NCBI GenBank assembly: GCA_013400155.1
Contig: VXBM01000057.1
Location: 441,354-505,353, forward strand
Length of the DNA: 64,000 bases
Reading direction: 5' to 3'
DNA from: Helopsaltes ochotensis
Lineage: Eukaryota > Chordata > Aves > Passeriformes > Locustellidae
The notes below the pieces were generated by a model, which saw only the letters and a list, made by a program, of their open reading frames with translations, made no database searches and was not told the DNA's origin. A program made the position numbers and the translations under genes. Of this stretch, positions 1-11,500 are shown one piece after another (position 1 is the stretch's first letter; each line of letters opens with the position of its first letter).

Positions 1-3000
1 AAGGGAGGGGAGGACATCAAATACCTGGTTGTCTGAACCATCTTTTTCCGCAAACAAGGCCCCCATTAAGGGCATAACACTATAAGTGCACTGGGACAGG
101 ACAAACTCATACCAGAATCCCAGAAGGAGAAGAGCATTTGTGCTTGCACTGTTCATCTTTTTGTTGTTACCTGGGAGATTGCAGTAGTTTCTTGACTCAG
201 ATCTTAGGTTGCTTCATAGTAAATTTTTGCAAAGAGATATAGCTTTTTCCTGGTTGCCTTTTCGCCCTCTTTTTTGTAATCCCTGCTTGGCAGCTAAAGT
301 GGTCTAACATTTTATGTAACTGGTAGCAGAAATGATTGCCAAGGAATGAATTGTTTTTTGAGAACATCCCTCCCCTTGGGTTAAATATAGGTTGCAGCAT
401 CCCAGTATACTGAAAAGATTGGAAAACATTTACACGCTGGAGTATTTTCTGCCTTGTAGTAACAGAGTAAGACATTCACAATTGTCAATATCATACCTGC
501 AAAGACAAGTTCAGTCAGCCTCCATCTTTACTGTATTTAGTCTGTACACTAAAATGTTTCCCATTTAAAGCAAATTCTCTAGCCCTTGTGTTTTATTACT
601 TTGTGATGTGCTGTTGACTACAGCATACTGGTTTATTATCTTACCATGTGCATTGTGGCACTCGCATTGATTTTGTACTGCAAAATTGCACAGGATGCTG
701 GACCAAGAATGTCCAATCCTTTTGATTATAAAATATGAAAGCAAGTCTCGAGAGATTTTACTGCTACAAAAATTAGATGTGTATTGTGTTGTTGTCGTCA
801 AAGATGCTTGATTTCAAACACATTTACAGTTGCATAAACTCTGCTTTGTGACCTGAAGTCATCTGTACTACTACGATTAAAATCTTTAAATTCAGAAAAT
901 GGTTAAAATTCAAACTGGAAAATAAAGCCTGAGAAACATTTAGCCTTGCTAATTCAAACACCATCTCCATATCTTTTCTACATATACACATGTATGCACA
1001 TGCATTCCCAATCTCGCATATACATTTACAAACTCACACATTTGCCAGCTCAGACACACATTTACAGGCACACTCACACAGAGAAATGTGTTCTGCAGTA
1101 TAGCTGGTACACAGGGTATTTTTGAAGACAGAACAAGATGACTGTAAATTGACACTTCCACCCACTAATGAAAAAAAGCCAAGAAAACCTCAGCAGAGAA
1201 TGAGTTTTATAATTAATGCTGAACAATTTTCATTGACAAAGCAAAAAGAAGCAAGTGGATGGCTGATTTAAATGTTGAATGATTAATGCACAGAGAGGCG
1301 GCTGAGGAAAAAGACAAATTCAGGAGCAACTATGGAAATTTATGTATGAGAGAGTCAGCACCATATTCTGATCTCAGTTACACAGTTGTAAATCTGTTAT
1401 CTTAATGGAAGTATTCAGCTTTTATATTTGCATAGCATAAGTGAAAATAGAATTTAACCCAGAATGCATTTTCGATTGTGTATTTGCATGACTGAAAGGG
1501 GAGAGATGTGTATGTTTGCATGTGATAAACTGCAAATACATGAGACTTGTATCTCTTGGTAAGAAATGCAGAGAATGAATGTGTGTGTGATTGTGTATGT
1601 GCGTGCCAGTTGTGGGGCTGTCTGACAGTGAGTGGGAGGGTGAGAATGTGTTTGTTCCTAGACTCCCTGGTTGAGTGAAAATGGCTCCTGGAAATGCCGT
1701 TTCAGATTAGAGAGCGACAACTGGAGAGGTGGATATTTCATTATCTTCTTCTTTGTGTGGTGTTTTGGAGTTGTGTGTAATGTGAAAGCAGAGCTATATA
1801 TAATCCGGTCACACATGTGGTGTGCTCAAGATTTATAGTGCCTGCTAATGCCAGAATCTTTGGGTTGTTTCACTGTGCTAAGCAAAATGCCTCAAAGACC
1901 AAGGCAATGCAGACCTTATCTGACTTTTCTCATGTACCAAGAAAGAAGAAATCCTCCTTCCTACCAGATGCCCAGTTTTATTCCTAAATTTGTGTGTAAT
2001 GCCCATCACAATCTAGAGTGAGTGGTGTCTCTTGTCCTTGCCTTGTGAACTGGGGCCAATCCCCACCTGCCTTGGGTGTGTGTGTGCTGGGAGAGGAGGG
2101 TGTGGAGGTCACAGGCAGTAGTTTGCTGTGTGCAAGCATCTGAGATGCACAGGCTATATTTTTAGCTGCTCCAGATTCTCTCCTGGCTGGGATATGATGC
2201 TGAGGAGTTTATTGCTGTAAGGATGTGCCTAGAATACCAGGCAGCCTCAGAAATTTACTGTGCCGCAGAGCCCTGACTCAGTGCTGCTCTGTGACTTTCC
2301 TGTGTTGCTTCTGCGCTGGAAAGAGAAAAAATGGTTCCTTGTGTTCCCGGCTGCTGCTGGCACTGGAGGGACAGCTGCTGTGATTTACTGAGAAGCCCTG
2401 TCGCAGGGAGTGACAGCAGCTCTAGATATGGCTAAACTGCAGTTTGCTTGGTGAAGCTGCTCTCAGATTTCCTCACAAATATTACTCTACCTTTTTGTCT
2501 GAACAGTAGGAATAATCACATTCTGCCTTTGATTTGTCAATTTCCCAAACATGTCTATAATGCCTCTGCAAGTAGTTTTTTTGCAGCTGTGCACACTAAA
2601 TGCTTCCAGAATATTAGGGACATTTCACAGGTAGTTTCTCTGTAGGGCATTTTGGGGGAGAACGGGGAGACATGGCCATGGGTGGATTTCTGTACACCTG
2701 GCTCTGAGGGAGGTGGACAGCCGGCCAGAGGAGTGAGAATTTGATAGGGAAAATACTCCCCGTGGTGAATCCTGTAGGAAATTAACTTACATTCATGGTC
2801 CTTGTGTCCCACTGGTGAGGATGCACCTGCAGGTTTGAAATGGTGGTTTCAACCTCAAAACCCACTTTAATTATGAGATCCAGTACATTTACCAAGTTAA
2901 ATTACATATACAAAATATCAGCAACTGACTTCTTGAAAATCTAAATTCTGAGGAGCCCAGTTTGTCCCTTATGAGTCAACTGAAAGAGCATAAACGTTTG

Positions 3001-3165
3001 ATGATGAAAAATTATTTGTACCATCAGATTTTTTAGAAACAAGAAACAAGTAAGAGATACCCCAAAGAGCTTGAGCAGGATGCTCCAAAGTCCATCTGCT
3101 TGAGAAACACGCTAAGACCCCGTGTATTCACTTGGGGTTTGGCTGTATTATATTCCACAAGAAGT
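1..3165. other. Noncoding DNA, no gene seen
   Basis: I see no gene here. Open frames are short and without recognisable domains. The segment is AT-rich and CpG-poor. About 960-1095 is rich in CA steps with scattered ACACA and CACATTTACA words, and about 1560-1640 is rich in TG, so both look like decayed dinucleotide repeats. A TATATATAA stretch near 1795 stands alone without a CpG-rich promoter context. Octamer motifs at 1426-1537 are listed separately. Confidence 0.7.
1426..1537. promoter_or_regulatory. Cluster of POU octamer motifs
   Basis: Two perfect ATTTGCAT octamers lie at 1426-1433 and 1482-1489. A one-mismatch copy (GTTTGCAT) follows near 1514-1521 and a reverse one-mismatch copy (CTGCAAAT) lies at 1530-1537. 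POU-domain factors (Oct/Brn families) bind ATTTGCAT. Four near-perfect copies in about 110 bases, next to ATTAA homeodomain-type words at 1210-1285, could be an enhancer core. AT-rich DNA produces such motifs by chance fairly often, so function is inference. Confidence 0.3.
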
Positions 3166-3180
3166 GAGCTTTCCTCCATT

Positions 3181-3212
3181 TTCCAACCTAAACGATTCTA
3201 TGAATCTATGAT
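3181..3212 (+). mobile_element. CR1 LINE, extreme 3' end only
   Basis: The run TTCCAACCTAAACGATTCT followed by ATGAATCTATGAT matches the typical avian CR1 terminus, in which a CCTTCCAACCCAAACC-type stretch is followed by ATTCTATGA repeats. CR1 elements are usually severely 5'-truncated, and only about 30 to 45 bases are recognisable here. The terminal octamer repeat places the 3' end at about 3212 and the element on the plus strand. It marks the left edge of the unusual CpG-enriched block that follows. Confidence 0.7.
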
Positions 3213-3735
3213 CGCAGCCCGAAGGAGACTGGAATAAGGAGTTGACACCCGTCTGCTCTTGCTGGATCCCGAGCTCTGCTGGAGGCTCCCTGCTGCCCTC
3301 TTGTTGCTGGAAATGACACTGGAAATACGCGCACTGTTTTCACGTTGTGATGGGAGCCTGACTAATATCCTCACATTTGGGGGAAAATCGTAGACCTCAC
3401 ATAGGAATGTCTGTCTCATTGCTGTGGCATCCGGAACAACAAATACAGCAATCGCAGCTATAGCGCCTAGCGCTTGTCTGAACTGCCGCATACTCGGAAG
3501 CACAAACACGACTGAGGGGCAAGCTCGAGAGAGGACTGTAGGCAGAGGCAATATATTTTTTCAATTTTTCAGTCTTGCAAAATACAGAGGAGCTTTCAGC
3601 CACAGAAGTTCTAGCATCATGCTTACTTTTCCCACATGCTTACTTTTCTAATGTGCTTCGGGCATCGCGACTACTGCTTTAGTAAATGATAGAGACTGAG
3701 ACTAAAGCGATTAATATTTTCGAAGCAACCCCACT
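3213..3735. other. CpG-enriched block of unknown origin
   Basis: This roughly 520-base block has about 20 CpG dinucleotides by eye, several times the density of the DNA on either side, yet its overall GC is only moderate and it has TTTTT-rich patches. Ordinary CpG islands are GC-rich, so this looks more like young inserted DNA or an unmethylated regulatory element. Open frames of 117 codons (3198-3551, minus), 68 codons (3397-3603, minus) and 75 codons (3424-3651, plus) overlap here, but none resembles a known protein. An 8-bp perfect stem (GCTTTAGT at 3676-3683 with ACTAAAGC at 3701-3708) lies near the right edge. Confidence 0.4.
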
Positions 3736-6700
3736 GAATGCCACATACACAAGGCTTGATGCAGCTCTGTATGGCTATGGGAGATTCTGTATTTTAATTT
3801 TGTATTATTCTTTACTTTCCTTAGATCCCTAGTACTCTGACATTGTTGTCATCCACGTTGTTTAATGAAATTTATTTGAGATAATTTTTGTGGCTTGCAG
3901 CTTAGTTCCTGCTTGGTTTGCTGGTTGGTTTCTCTTCTGAAAAAAAAATAATCGAATTGGGTTCTAAATTGCTCCTTGTTTGCAAAGACCAGTGGCTATG
4001 AATGGGATACAGAGAATGAGCTCTACTCTGTCCAGTCATGAATGGTAGCCAGGTCAGGGCTGAGCCACATTGGCAGGAAGCAGTGATGTGGGAAGGTTGC
4101 CCTGCCATTATCTATTCTGTAGACAAGCAGCAGATTTAATTCTCAGAGGATCTCAAGCCTCTAATAAAATCTCAATGGGAAGAAAACCCTGACCCAGAAG
4201 GCAGTGGCATGTTCTATTTGTCCTCCATAGTCGTGGGTTTAAGTGTGGCTGTCCGTCAAGGGAACTGTGGGACAATTTTGTGGAGCCTGTGTATCAGAAG
4301 AAACCCATCCCCCAGTGTTCTGCTGAAGTCACTGTGAGGTATATATTTATACTGCTAGCGAAAAACAGAAGGAAAAATGAGAGTGTCTCTAACACATGTA
4401 ATCTGCAGAAAAATACACATTTGCATGTTGGTTTTAAGCAAAGAATCTTTCCTGCTAAGAGAATAGCAGTGTGCATGCTTTTTTCCTCTTGCATGCTGTT
4501 TTCTGTGTTCCATGAACATGTACTGAAAACCTGGCATTTTTCTCAAGTTGGCACTGCTGGCTGACCTCATACACCTATTTGTCATCTCAGCAGTTTCAGC
4601 TTCAGTGTTCTTCCTTAGATTCATTAAGAAAATATTTAGCATCCGAAGAAAGGAAGCACCCTGTGGCCTGCTGTGCTCCCAACAGCCAGGCCAATAAAAA
4701 CAGAGCCCCAGAGCACTTTCTGAGGGTGCAAGGGGACTCCAGGGCACTTCTGTTCCCTTGGAAACAGGAGTAATGGGTCACGTCTACAAAAAGTGACCCA
4801 ACTCCAATCGTGATGACCTGCATTTGAGTATGTTAAATAGGATCTTTGCAAGGTGATTCACTTTTAAAAAATCTTGTTTTCTAAGAAATCATGGGTTTTA
4901 GACTGGGAGGCTGAGATGAAAATCTGCTTTCCCTTTAGTTTGGGGTTCATTGAGGTTTTCCCCTACAAGTCTCTTTTTAGTCACATGTGCACAAGCTTGT
5001 TGTCAGAAAAGCTGCTTGGGATGCCTGAACCTTTTTGTTCTAATGCATGTGCCTGATTTTTCATTGAAGAAAACAAAATGGAAGCTATTATCTGAAGGCA
5101 GCTTTCATCATAGCAGCGAGGCGGGGAGCAGCTCAAGTATAATAAGACAAAATGTGAGACAAATGTTGCCTCCTCCGAGCCAGCATCTGACCTCGACAGT
5201 GAGCGCCTTCCACTAAGCTGGTTGTTTACAGCCCCCCCTTCCGGCATCCATCTTGAGGTTTGTGGGATGTTGTTTTTGTTCCCATCCCTCCGTCTGATCG
5301 GGCACAAGCGACATATATTCCTCTGCCTTCAACCCCGACCCTGAGGTATGCTGACATCTTGATTTCCTCCCCTCCTCCACCTCTCCCAGCCCAGCAAGGA
5401 AGCTGGGAGAACAATTTGCGGAGACCGAGCAGGCCTGGAGCCAGGGAGTCACCCTGCTGCTGTGGGGGGAAAGCTACATTTGGGAAGCGAGATTTTTCCT
5501 GTGTTGCTGAGGCCTGGGTGTGCAGCACCATCTCCACTCGATCCTGCAAAGCAAAATAACTCAGTAGCATGAGCTTGCCTTCTTTTTCTCCCCTCTCTTT
5601 CCCCTCCCGGAGAAAAAGCCACCAAGTGCAGCAGCACGAGCTGATTCAGGCAATGGGTGTTCGGTCCCTTCAGAAAATGGGGCTGGGAGGAGGGATGGAG
5701 GAGGGGTTGCACACCGTGCTGCTGACCTGCTGAATTATGACTTTAATGCAGTCACTTTAATAACTTGCTGTAGCTCCAACCACCAGATGCAATTTATGGC
5801 AAAGCAGGCGCCCAAGCATTTTTCTTTCTATGAAGACTAAGCAGATCTCTGATTACCACCCCCTCCCCCCAAACCATTACCTTCCCCCGCTCGCTCTGCT
5901 AATGGAAAAATGTTATGTGTCGATGTGCTTTTTCCCCAAGCCCTGTTTTCAGGAAATGGTGGAGAATGAGAAACTAACACAAGTGCGCACATATGCTTTT
6001 GCAGGAAAGATTGCTTTAACTCCATTCTTTAACCACGCAAAATTCCTCCGGCTAGCAGAATTGCCAGTTCTTTTTCTAAAACCTTACAACCTCAGCCAGA
6101 TGCAAGACAAATTCCAGGACTGATTTGTAGGGAAAAAGAAAGACCCCTCCCTCCATCTGACCAAAATCGTCTGAAGTTTGAGTGATTTCACTGCACAATA
6201 CAAAGCCTGCAGCCCTTTAGATCTCCCTGCTGTAAAGAAAGCTTGAATACAAGCCACAAACAAACAAAAAAGATGAACCTGGAAATGATGAATAGGCAAA
6301 CTGAACTCAAGTTTTAATTTTGTATTTAATGTTTGTATACAATAGATGGGTACATTTGAGAAAGCAATGTACAGATAGGCAGCAGATTCCCCGCCAGTTC
6401 TCCTGTTTCAAAGACCCATTCATTTTCCATCTAAAGGATGAATTCTTCCTCCCACTATCTTCTACTCTCCCTTTCTCTGTGATTTGCATGATCATTTTCT
6501 GCATATATTATGAATTATTGTTTATCTTAGTCCAGCCTGCAAAGCAATTTCCCAAATAAATTTCAATGGATCAATAAATTCAGATTCTGTTTTCTCTTCT
6601 AAATTGAGGGAAAGAAAAATAGTAAGATGAAGTAAATGTTTTCTTTTTAGCTAAATGGAACAAAAATCTGAGTTAAACACATATGCCTAGTTCTGAATTC

Positions 6701-7715
6701 TTAGGGTTCACACAGAAGTCCTGTGATTCAACTGTTTTGTATCTTACTTTTGATTTTCCTTTCCCTTGCTGAAAAAAAAAAAAAAAACCAACTTGGAACT
6801 GCAGCCCTGAAAAATGGCATGTACTGCTTTGAACCCACTGAAAGAGTGTCCATACAAGGACTAGCAGATAAGTCCTTCGTGACTGTTAAATATTTATCAG
6901 CAAGGCAAATTCCTCCTAGGTTACAGCAAGTACAGTTTGGAATGACCTGTCTCTGTGCTTTCAAAAATGAGCAGCAGATTCCTGCAAAACATCCATCTCC
7001 TCATTCAGCTAGGATAAGGTTTTCCTCTCAAGCTTTGAGATAGCTTGATTAATATGTAGCATATACGGCAAATTTCTTAGGAAAAAAAGTAGTAACATAT
7101 GGGAGCATTCAAATTCCAGAAAGAAGAGTATAAATTGGACGTTTCCATATGGGTTCGGTCTGATGTGTCTGTCTATCTGTGTTTACAGTGACCTGCCCTG
7201 ATTGTACTAAGATTGCATTACTGTCTCCAGTACTACAAGGTGCACCTGCAAGCACACACTCAGGCACACAGGTATTTCTTTTAGGTGTGATGGGTCTTTG
7301 GGCAACTGAATTTATCTCTGCTTACTACAGAGGCAGCCGAAACCAGATTCCCGACTTTCTGAGGGTTAGTTAGGTGAAATGAATCTTTGCTCAAGCATTC
7401 AACCACAGCTCCTTGGCTTGTGCCGTTAGCTTCCTGAATTCCCAGATGACTTCCCACCACAGCCTAGCCAGGCCTGGAACTGCTTATTTTCTCAGAAGGG
7501 ATGAGGTGAAATGCAGTTAGTTCAGCGAAGCCAGTGGAATTTCAAAATTATATGTAGAAGTATGTATTTGTAGTCTTGTTTTTCAAATGTTGTCGTAAAT
7601 ATTCTTAATTCTTAACAGGCTCCAAATACTCTCTCCGGCTGTGAAGATTTTAGAAAACCCTGTTCAAGTGTTTATCAAGCCATAAGGAAAACCGCCCATG
7701 CCGTGGTCAGTAAGT
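3736..7715. other. Noncoding DNA, no gene seen
   Basis: No gene is supported. A stem of 8 bp (TGGGTCAC at 4774-4781 with GTGACCCA at 4793-4800) and a 16-base A run at 6772-6787 are the only simple structures noted. The part at about 5080-5830 has a dense, low-repeat texture with homeodomain-like AATTATGAC and TTTAAT words and no transposon relics, which is how conserved noncoding elements often look. I cannot show conservation from one sequence. Confidence 0.5.
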
Positions 7716-7719
7716 CAGT

Positions 7720-8010
7720 AGTACGTGCACAGAATGAAAGCAGAGGCTTTCGTGCGCTCTCGCCGCCGCCGGGGCAGTGCCCAGCCCAGATCCTGCTCCA
7801 GTGGGAGCACGGCGCCTTCAAGGCCCCGGAGAGCCCGTTCTGGCTCCGGCCGAGGGGGCCGTGCCCCGGCCGTGCTGGCTGCGGAGCCGCGGCGTGCTGC
7901 CCATTTGCCCAGGGTGGCTGTGCAAGAGCTGAGGCAGAGGGGAGAAATTCGGAGAGCGGCCACGAAGTTGTGAGGAGGTTATTAATGGCGGCGCGTGTGA
8001 CTTGCAGGTA
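7720..8010. promoter_or_regulatory. Small CpG-island-like patch
   Basis: About 290 bases are clearly GC- and CpG-rich (CGCCGCCGCCGGGG at about 7760, GCGGAGCCGCGGCG at about 7879, GGCGGCGCG at about 7988) between AT-rich flanks. This could be a promoter, a short 5' exon region or an orphan CpG island. Open frames of 128 codons (7703-8089, plus) and 118 codons (7675-8031, minus) cross it, but their product is Ala/Arg/Pro/Gly-rich and matches nothing I know, so I treat them as compositional. The X-box at 8256 and the ATG-plus-donor at 8439-8492 lie just downstream. Confidence 0.45.
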
Positions 8011-8255
8011 CTTGGTGACACCGGAGCTCATTCTGGAGACTCCTCTGATTCTGCTGTGTTTTTCTTTTTTAAACCTGGCCTTTGATTAAAAATGCCTCGC
8101 TTCCAGCTCACATTGCCTTTTAAATAGCTCTGTAAAGCCCTCTCGCGGTTCCCAGCTCACATCAGAAGCAGGGCTGGAAGTGTTTCACTGCAGAATAAAC
8201 ATACGGGCTGTAAATCCTGTGATTCAGAAGATCGCCTGCAGTATTCCTCTCCGCT

Positions 8256-8270
8256 GTTGCCATAGGTAAC
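8256..8270. promoter_or_regulatory. RFX X-box, 3-base spacer
   Basis: GTTGCCATAGGTAAC is an inverted repeat of the RFX half-site: GTTGCC, a three-base spacer ATA, then GGTAAC. The X-box consensus allows a spacer of 0 to 3 bases, so this is a full match. RFX factors control ciliary genes and many neural enhancers. It sits about 250 bases to the right of the CpG-rich patch. Confidence 0.5.
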
Positions 8271-8438
8271 CGGGCTCTGCAAAACACCATTTACCCTGGA
8301 ATGCAAGGAGACACGGAGCTCAGCAAGGGCACTCCGGTTAACCCTTTCCTAGTAGGAAAAAAAGAAAAAATCCCTCTGGTGATCGCAGCCGAAGCTCCCC
8401 CCTCACGCCTGTAGGTTCACTCACAATAAACCCGCACC

Positions 8439-8492
8439 ATGGACACTGAAGCCAATTACCCGCACAGCGCGGCCCCAGGCAATGTGCACTCG
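8439..8492 (+). other. Weak candidate first coding exon end
   Basis: CACCATGG gives a strong Kozak context at the ATG (8439-8441). An 18-codon open frame runs to TCG at 8492 and is followed directly by GTGAGA, an acceptable splice donor, so a phase-0 junction is possible. The frame stays open for 23 further codons beyond the donor. The peptide starts MDTEANYPHS and I do not recognise it. Against this, GCACCATGGACA also resembles the core of a REST/NRSF site (about 14 of 21 consensus positions), which is an alternative reading. No acceptor or downstream exon was found. Confidence 0.13.
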
Positions 8493-8599
8493 GTGAGAAT
8501 GGCGGGTTTCTTCTCGTGGTGCAGAGCCAGGCAGCCACTGGCAGCGTGTTTTCGGGACTGCTGACTCACTGCTGTGTGGCGCACAGCCTCGGCCATGAG

Positions 8600-11500
8600 C
8601 CCGCGGGACGGGTTAAACTGGCACCAGATGAAGGAATTGAAAGGCAATTGAATAAGGCTGGCCCGGTCTGCAGTCCAAATCCAAGGTTTGTGGAGTGGTA
8701 CTTGTTAAATTGCTTAAGACAGGACCTTAGAAAGGAAGACTTTGAGCTCATACTCACCACAGAACTTTTTGGGGTTTTTTGGTAGCTAGCAGGGGATCCC
8801 TAAGGTTTTGCCAATGCCATCTCATGGAGACTTATCAAGTCAGACGCTGAGTGCAAGTTTAACACTTCCTTTCTACCTCACACTTCTTTGCAGTCCAGGC
8901 ACTTTAATCATCTCCTCATGGTCTTCTACTCCATTGCCTGAGGCACTGAATGTGAACAATCAATAGTTATCTGCAGTTTAGGAGAACAGGGGCAGAAAGT
9001 GGCCCCCTCGTTTTTCCTCCTCTAATTCTAACCTACCTGTAGGCTAACAGCAGAACAGGAGCTGAAGTGAGTACTGTGTCTGAACAGTGGTTTGTTGGGG
9101 GTTTTTTTTGCCCCAGCCACAGCAGCGATGCTGCCCAGAGAGCAGGTAGCAGCATATGCTCTGCCTTTGCCTTTTTTCCCACATAAAGCAGAGGATTATG
9201 TGTGTGTGAAAAGTAAATTCATAGCCCTGTGTTCAGGCAGGAGTTAATTTATACTGCAGAGAAGCTGCAGGTGAGACTGAAGACTTGTCTCATTTTTCAG
9301 TTTCACAAACCCTGATACAAGAGCCTAAATATGTTTGGTTCCAAACCACTGCTGTCTTCTTTCTCATACTCCCCTCTGCAGTTCAATGCATGCACAGATA
9401 CACACCACCAAATTGGTTTTTCTCTTATGACACAGTATTGCTGCAGGGTCATCTACATATAGGTAAAAACGCAAAATTCCTGCTCTGAAATGTTAACAAT
9501 GTTGGTTACTTTTACATCAAAAGTCTGATGAGAATACAGAGAAGTCAGGAAATGTGGATAAGGCTGAAATTACATTTATAAAAGATCATGCAGTGGTTGG
9601 GAATCAAAGCCCATGCATGGACAAGCCTGTATTGAGACTGCTGTAATCCCTGGGCAGAGCAGGGGGGAATGAAGAAGAGGTCAGTGTGCTTTGTGGGATT
9701 CTCTGGCATCACTGGGGCAAGGGGAGTTAGTCCTTCTCTATTATTTGAACAGTGAGTGCGTATTTTCTTAAGGATTTTTTTTTTATATTGCTAGAATTAA
9801 AAGAAACAGGCAAGAGAAAATTACCCCAAATCATAAGGGGATTGCTGTCTGTGGAAAAGTGCAAACACAGAATGAAATCGTTTTCCTGCAAAATTCTTTT
9901 TTTTCATGGCTTGTTTCCATGCCACCACAAAGAAGAGTGGTGAAGAAAATGATATACTAGGAAAGGTACATTTAAAGATTCCCAAGAGCTACTGATTGGG
10001 TGTTGCTATTTCACATTCTCCAAATTGCTATTACATCAGTCTGGATGGTGGAGATAAACTGTAAGAGAGCTTAAAAGCTATGGAGCAATGCATGGAGGCA
10101 CAGTGATATTTATGTGTGTGCTGACTTTTTTGATTTATAGGATTTATTTGCATACTCCCTTGGCATTGCCAGAACTTCACTGCAGACCTAACACTTGATC
10201 CCCTGTTGTGCTGAGTCCCCTGGGAGCTATTGACATTGTGGGGTACCTGCTGAGGTGTCAGGGACAGGTTGTGTGGGTGGGGAAATGGGAGCGTGGGATC
10301 AGAAACAGGAGTGTCTGCGGGGCAGAGCAAAGTGATAACTGGACTAGTTGATCCTCAGCCATTTCCCGAAGGTCTGAAAACCACTGGAAACACTGAAGAA
10401 GCAGAGGTTGGAGCTTGTTCCTTTTCCTGGTTTTATATTATTGCCTTAAGTCAAGGGTATTTAAATGTCAAGTTTTTATGTAGTCCTAAATTTACTTAGG
10501 TTCGGGTGTTTATAGCAGAAGGTTTGTGTCCTTGTGCACTCCTATCTGTGTACTTGAATGATGATAAATGCCAAGGCTTTCTTCTGGGGCTTGTGTTTTT
10601 CCACAGCCGAGGTGACACATTCCCATTAAGTTTAACCTTCTCCCCCAAGAGTTGATACAATTTATTTCTTTTGGAAGGGAAATATCAGAGCTGTAGCAGG
10701 CCCAAAGCAATTTTCTTTGAAGGCTGCCTTGGCTGCGACTGCAGATACAGTGACAAAGAGGAGATTGTGGCAGAGCGTGCTAGACGGGCGCTCAGGCAGG
10801 AAAGGGTTACTGTCTGCACAGCTCTCTGTGTCTGGAGCTCTAGGCAAAACCCAGAGAGAGACAATGATGTCAGCACTACCTCCAGGCCCAGGGCCCCTTG
10901 CCTGACAATGTGGGCAATCCAACACATTCCCATCTGCCACAACAAGAGCATTCATGCTCCTATTTCCTGACCTCTTTGGATTAAAGCATGTGGAGTTAAA
11001 TATACATCCAGCCCCATGCTCATGCACTTGCACTGCACCAGAAATAGACTTATGGGAAACTGGCTGCAGCTTTTGCCACCCGACACTTGGGATCTGTCTT
11101 TACGTTGTCATCGAGAAAAGCACATGCTGGTCTGGTCGGGAGATTGTACAGTCATGTACGCATAGCTAAAATACAGTTCGCTTTTGTGCCTGGAAATTCT
11201 GCATGTAATCAGCACGCAGTCAGAAAGAGGGGGGCGGGGGAAGGGCAGCTTAAACAGAAAATGAAGATTAGTCAGAGGCAATGATTTCAGCGTTTTAGCT
11301 ATCTGAAACTTGCTGAGTTTTTTAGTACCACATAAAAAGTTCTGACAGCAGAGACAGACCTTGGCTGAGCTGGGTGTCTGCACTCCAGGCTGGTGGAAGA
11401 GAGAGAGCATGCGGCAGGATTTGCACGCTGCCATGCCAGGCTGGCAGACACAGGGAGTGCAGCTCTGACAAGGAGAGCTTTTTGTTTGCTTTATAGTGAA

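Noticed and set aside
3198..3551. 117-codon minus-strand frame in the CpG-enriched block, considered as a viral or host exon
   Set aside because: No recognisable family, no splice sites convincing enough, and competing frames on both strands. Kept only as an unexplained composition anomaly.
9560..9630. Possible MIR fragment (AAAGATCATGCAGTGGTTGG)
   Set aside because: Only one short word fits the reverse-complement MIR core; the neighbouring words do not continue the match.
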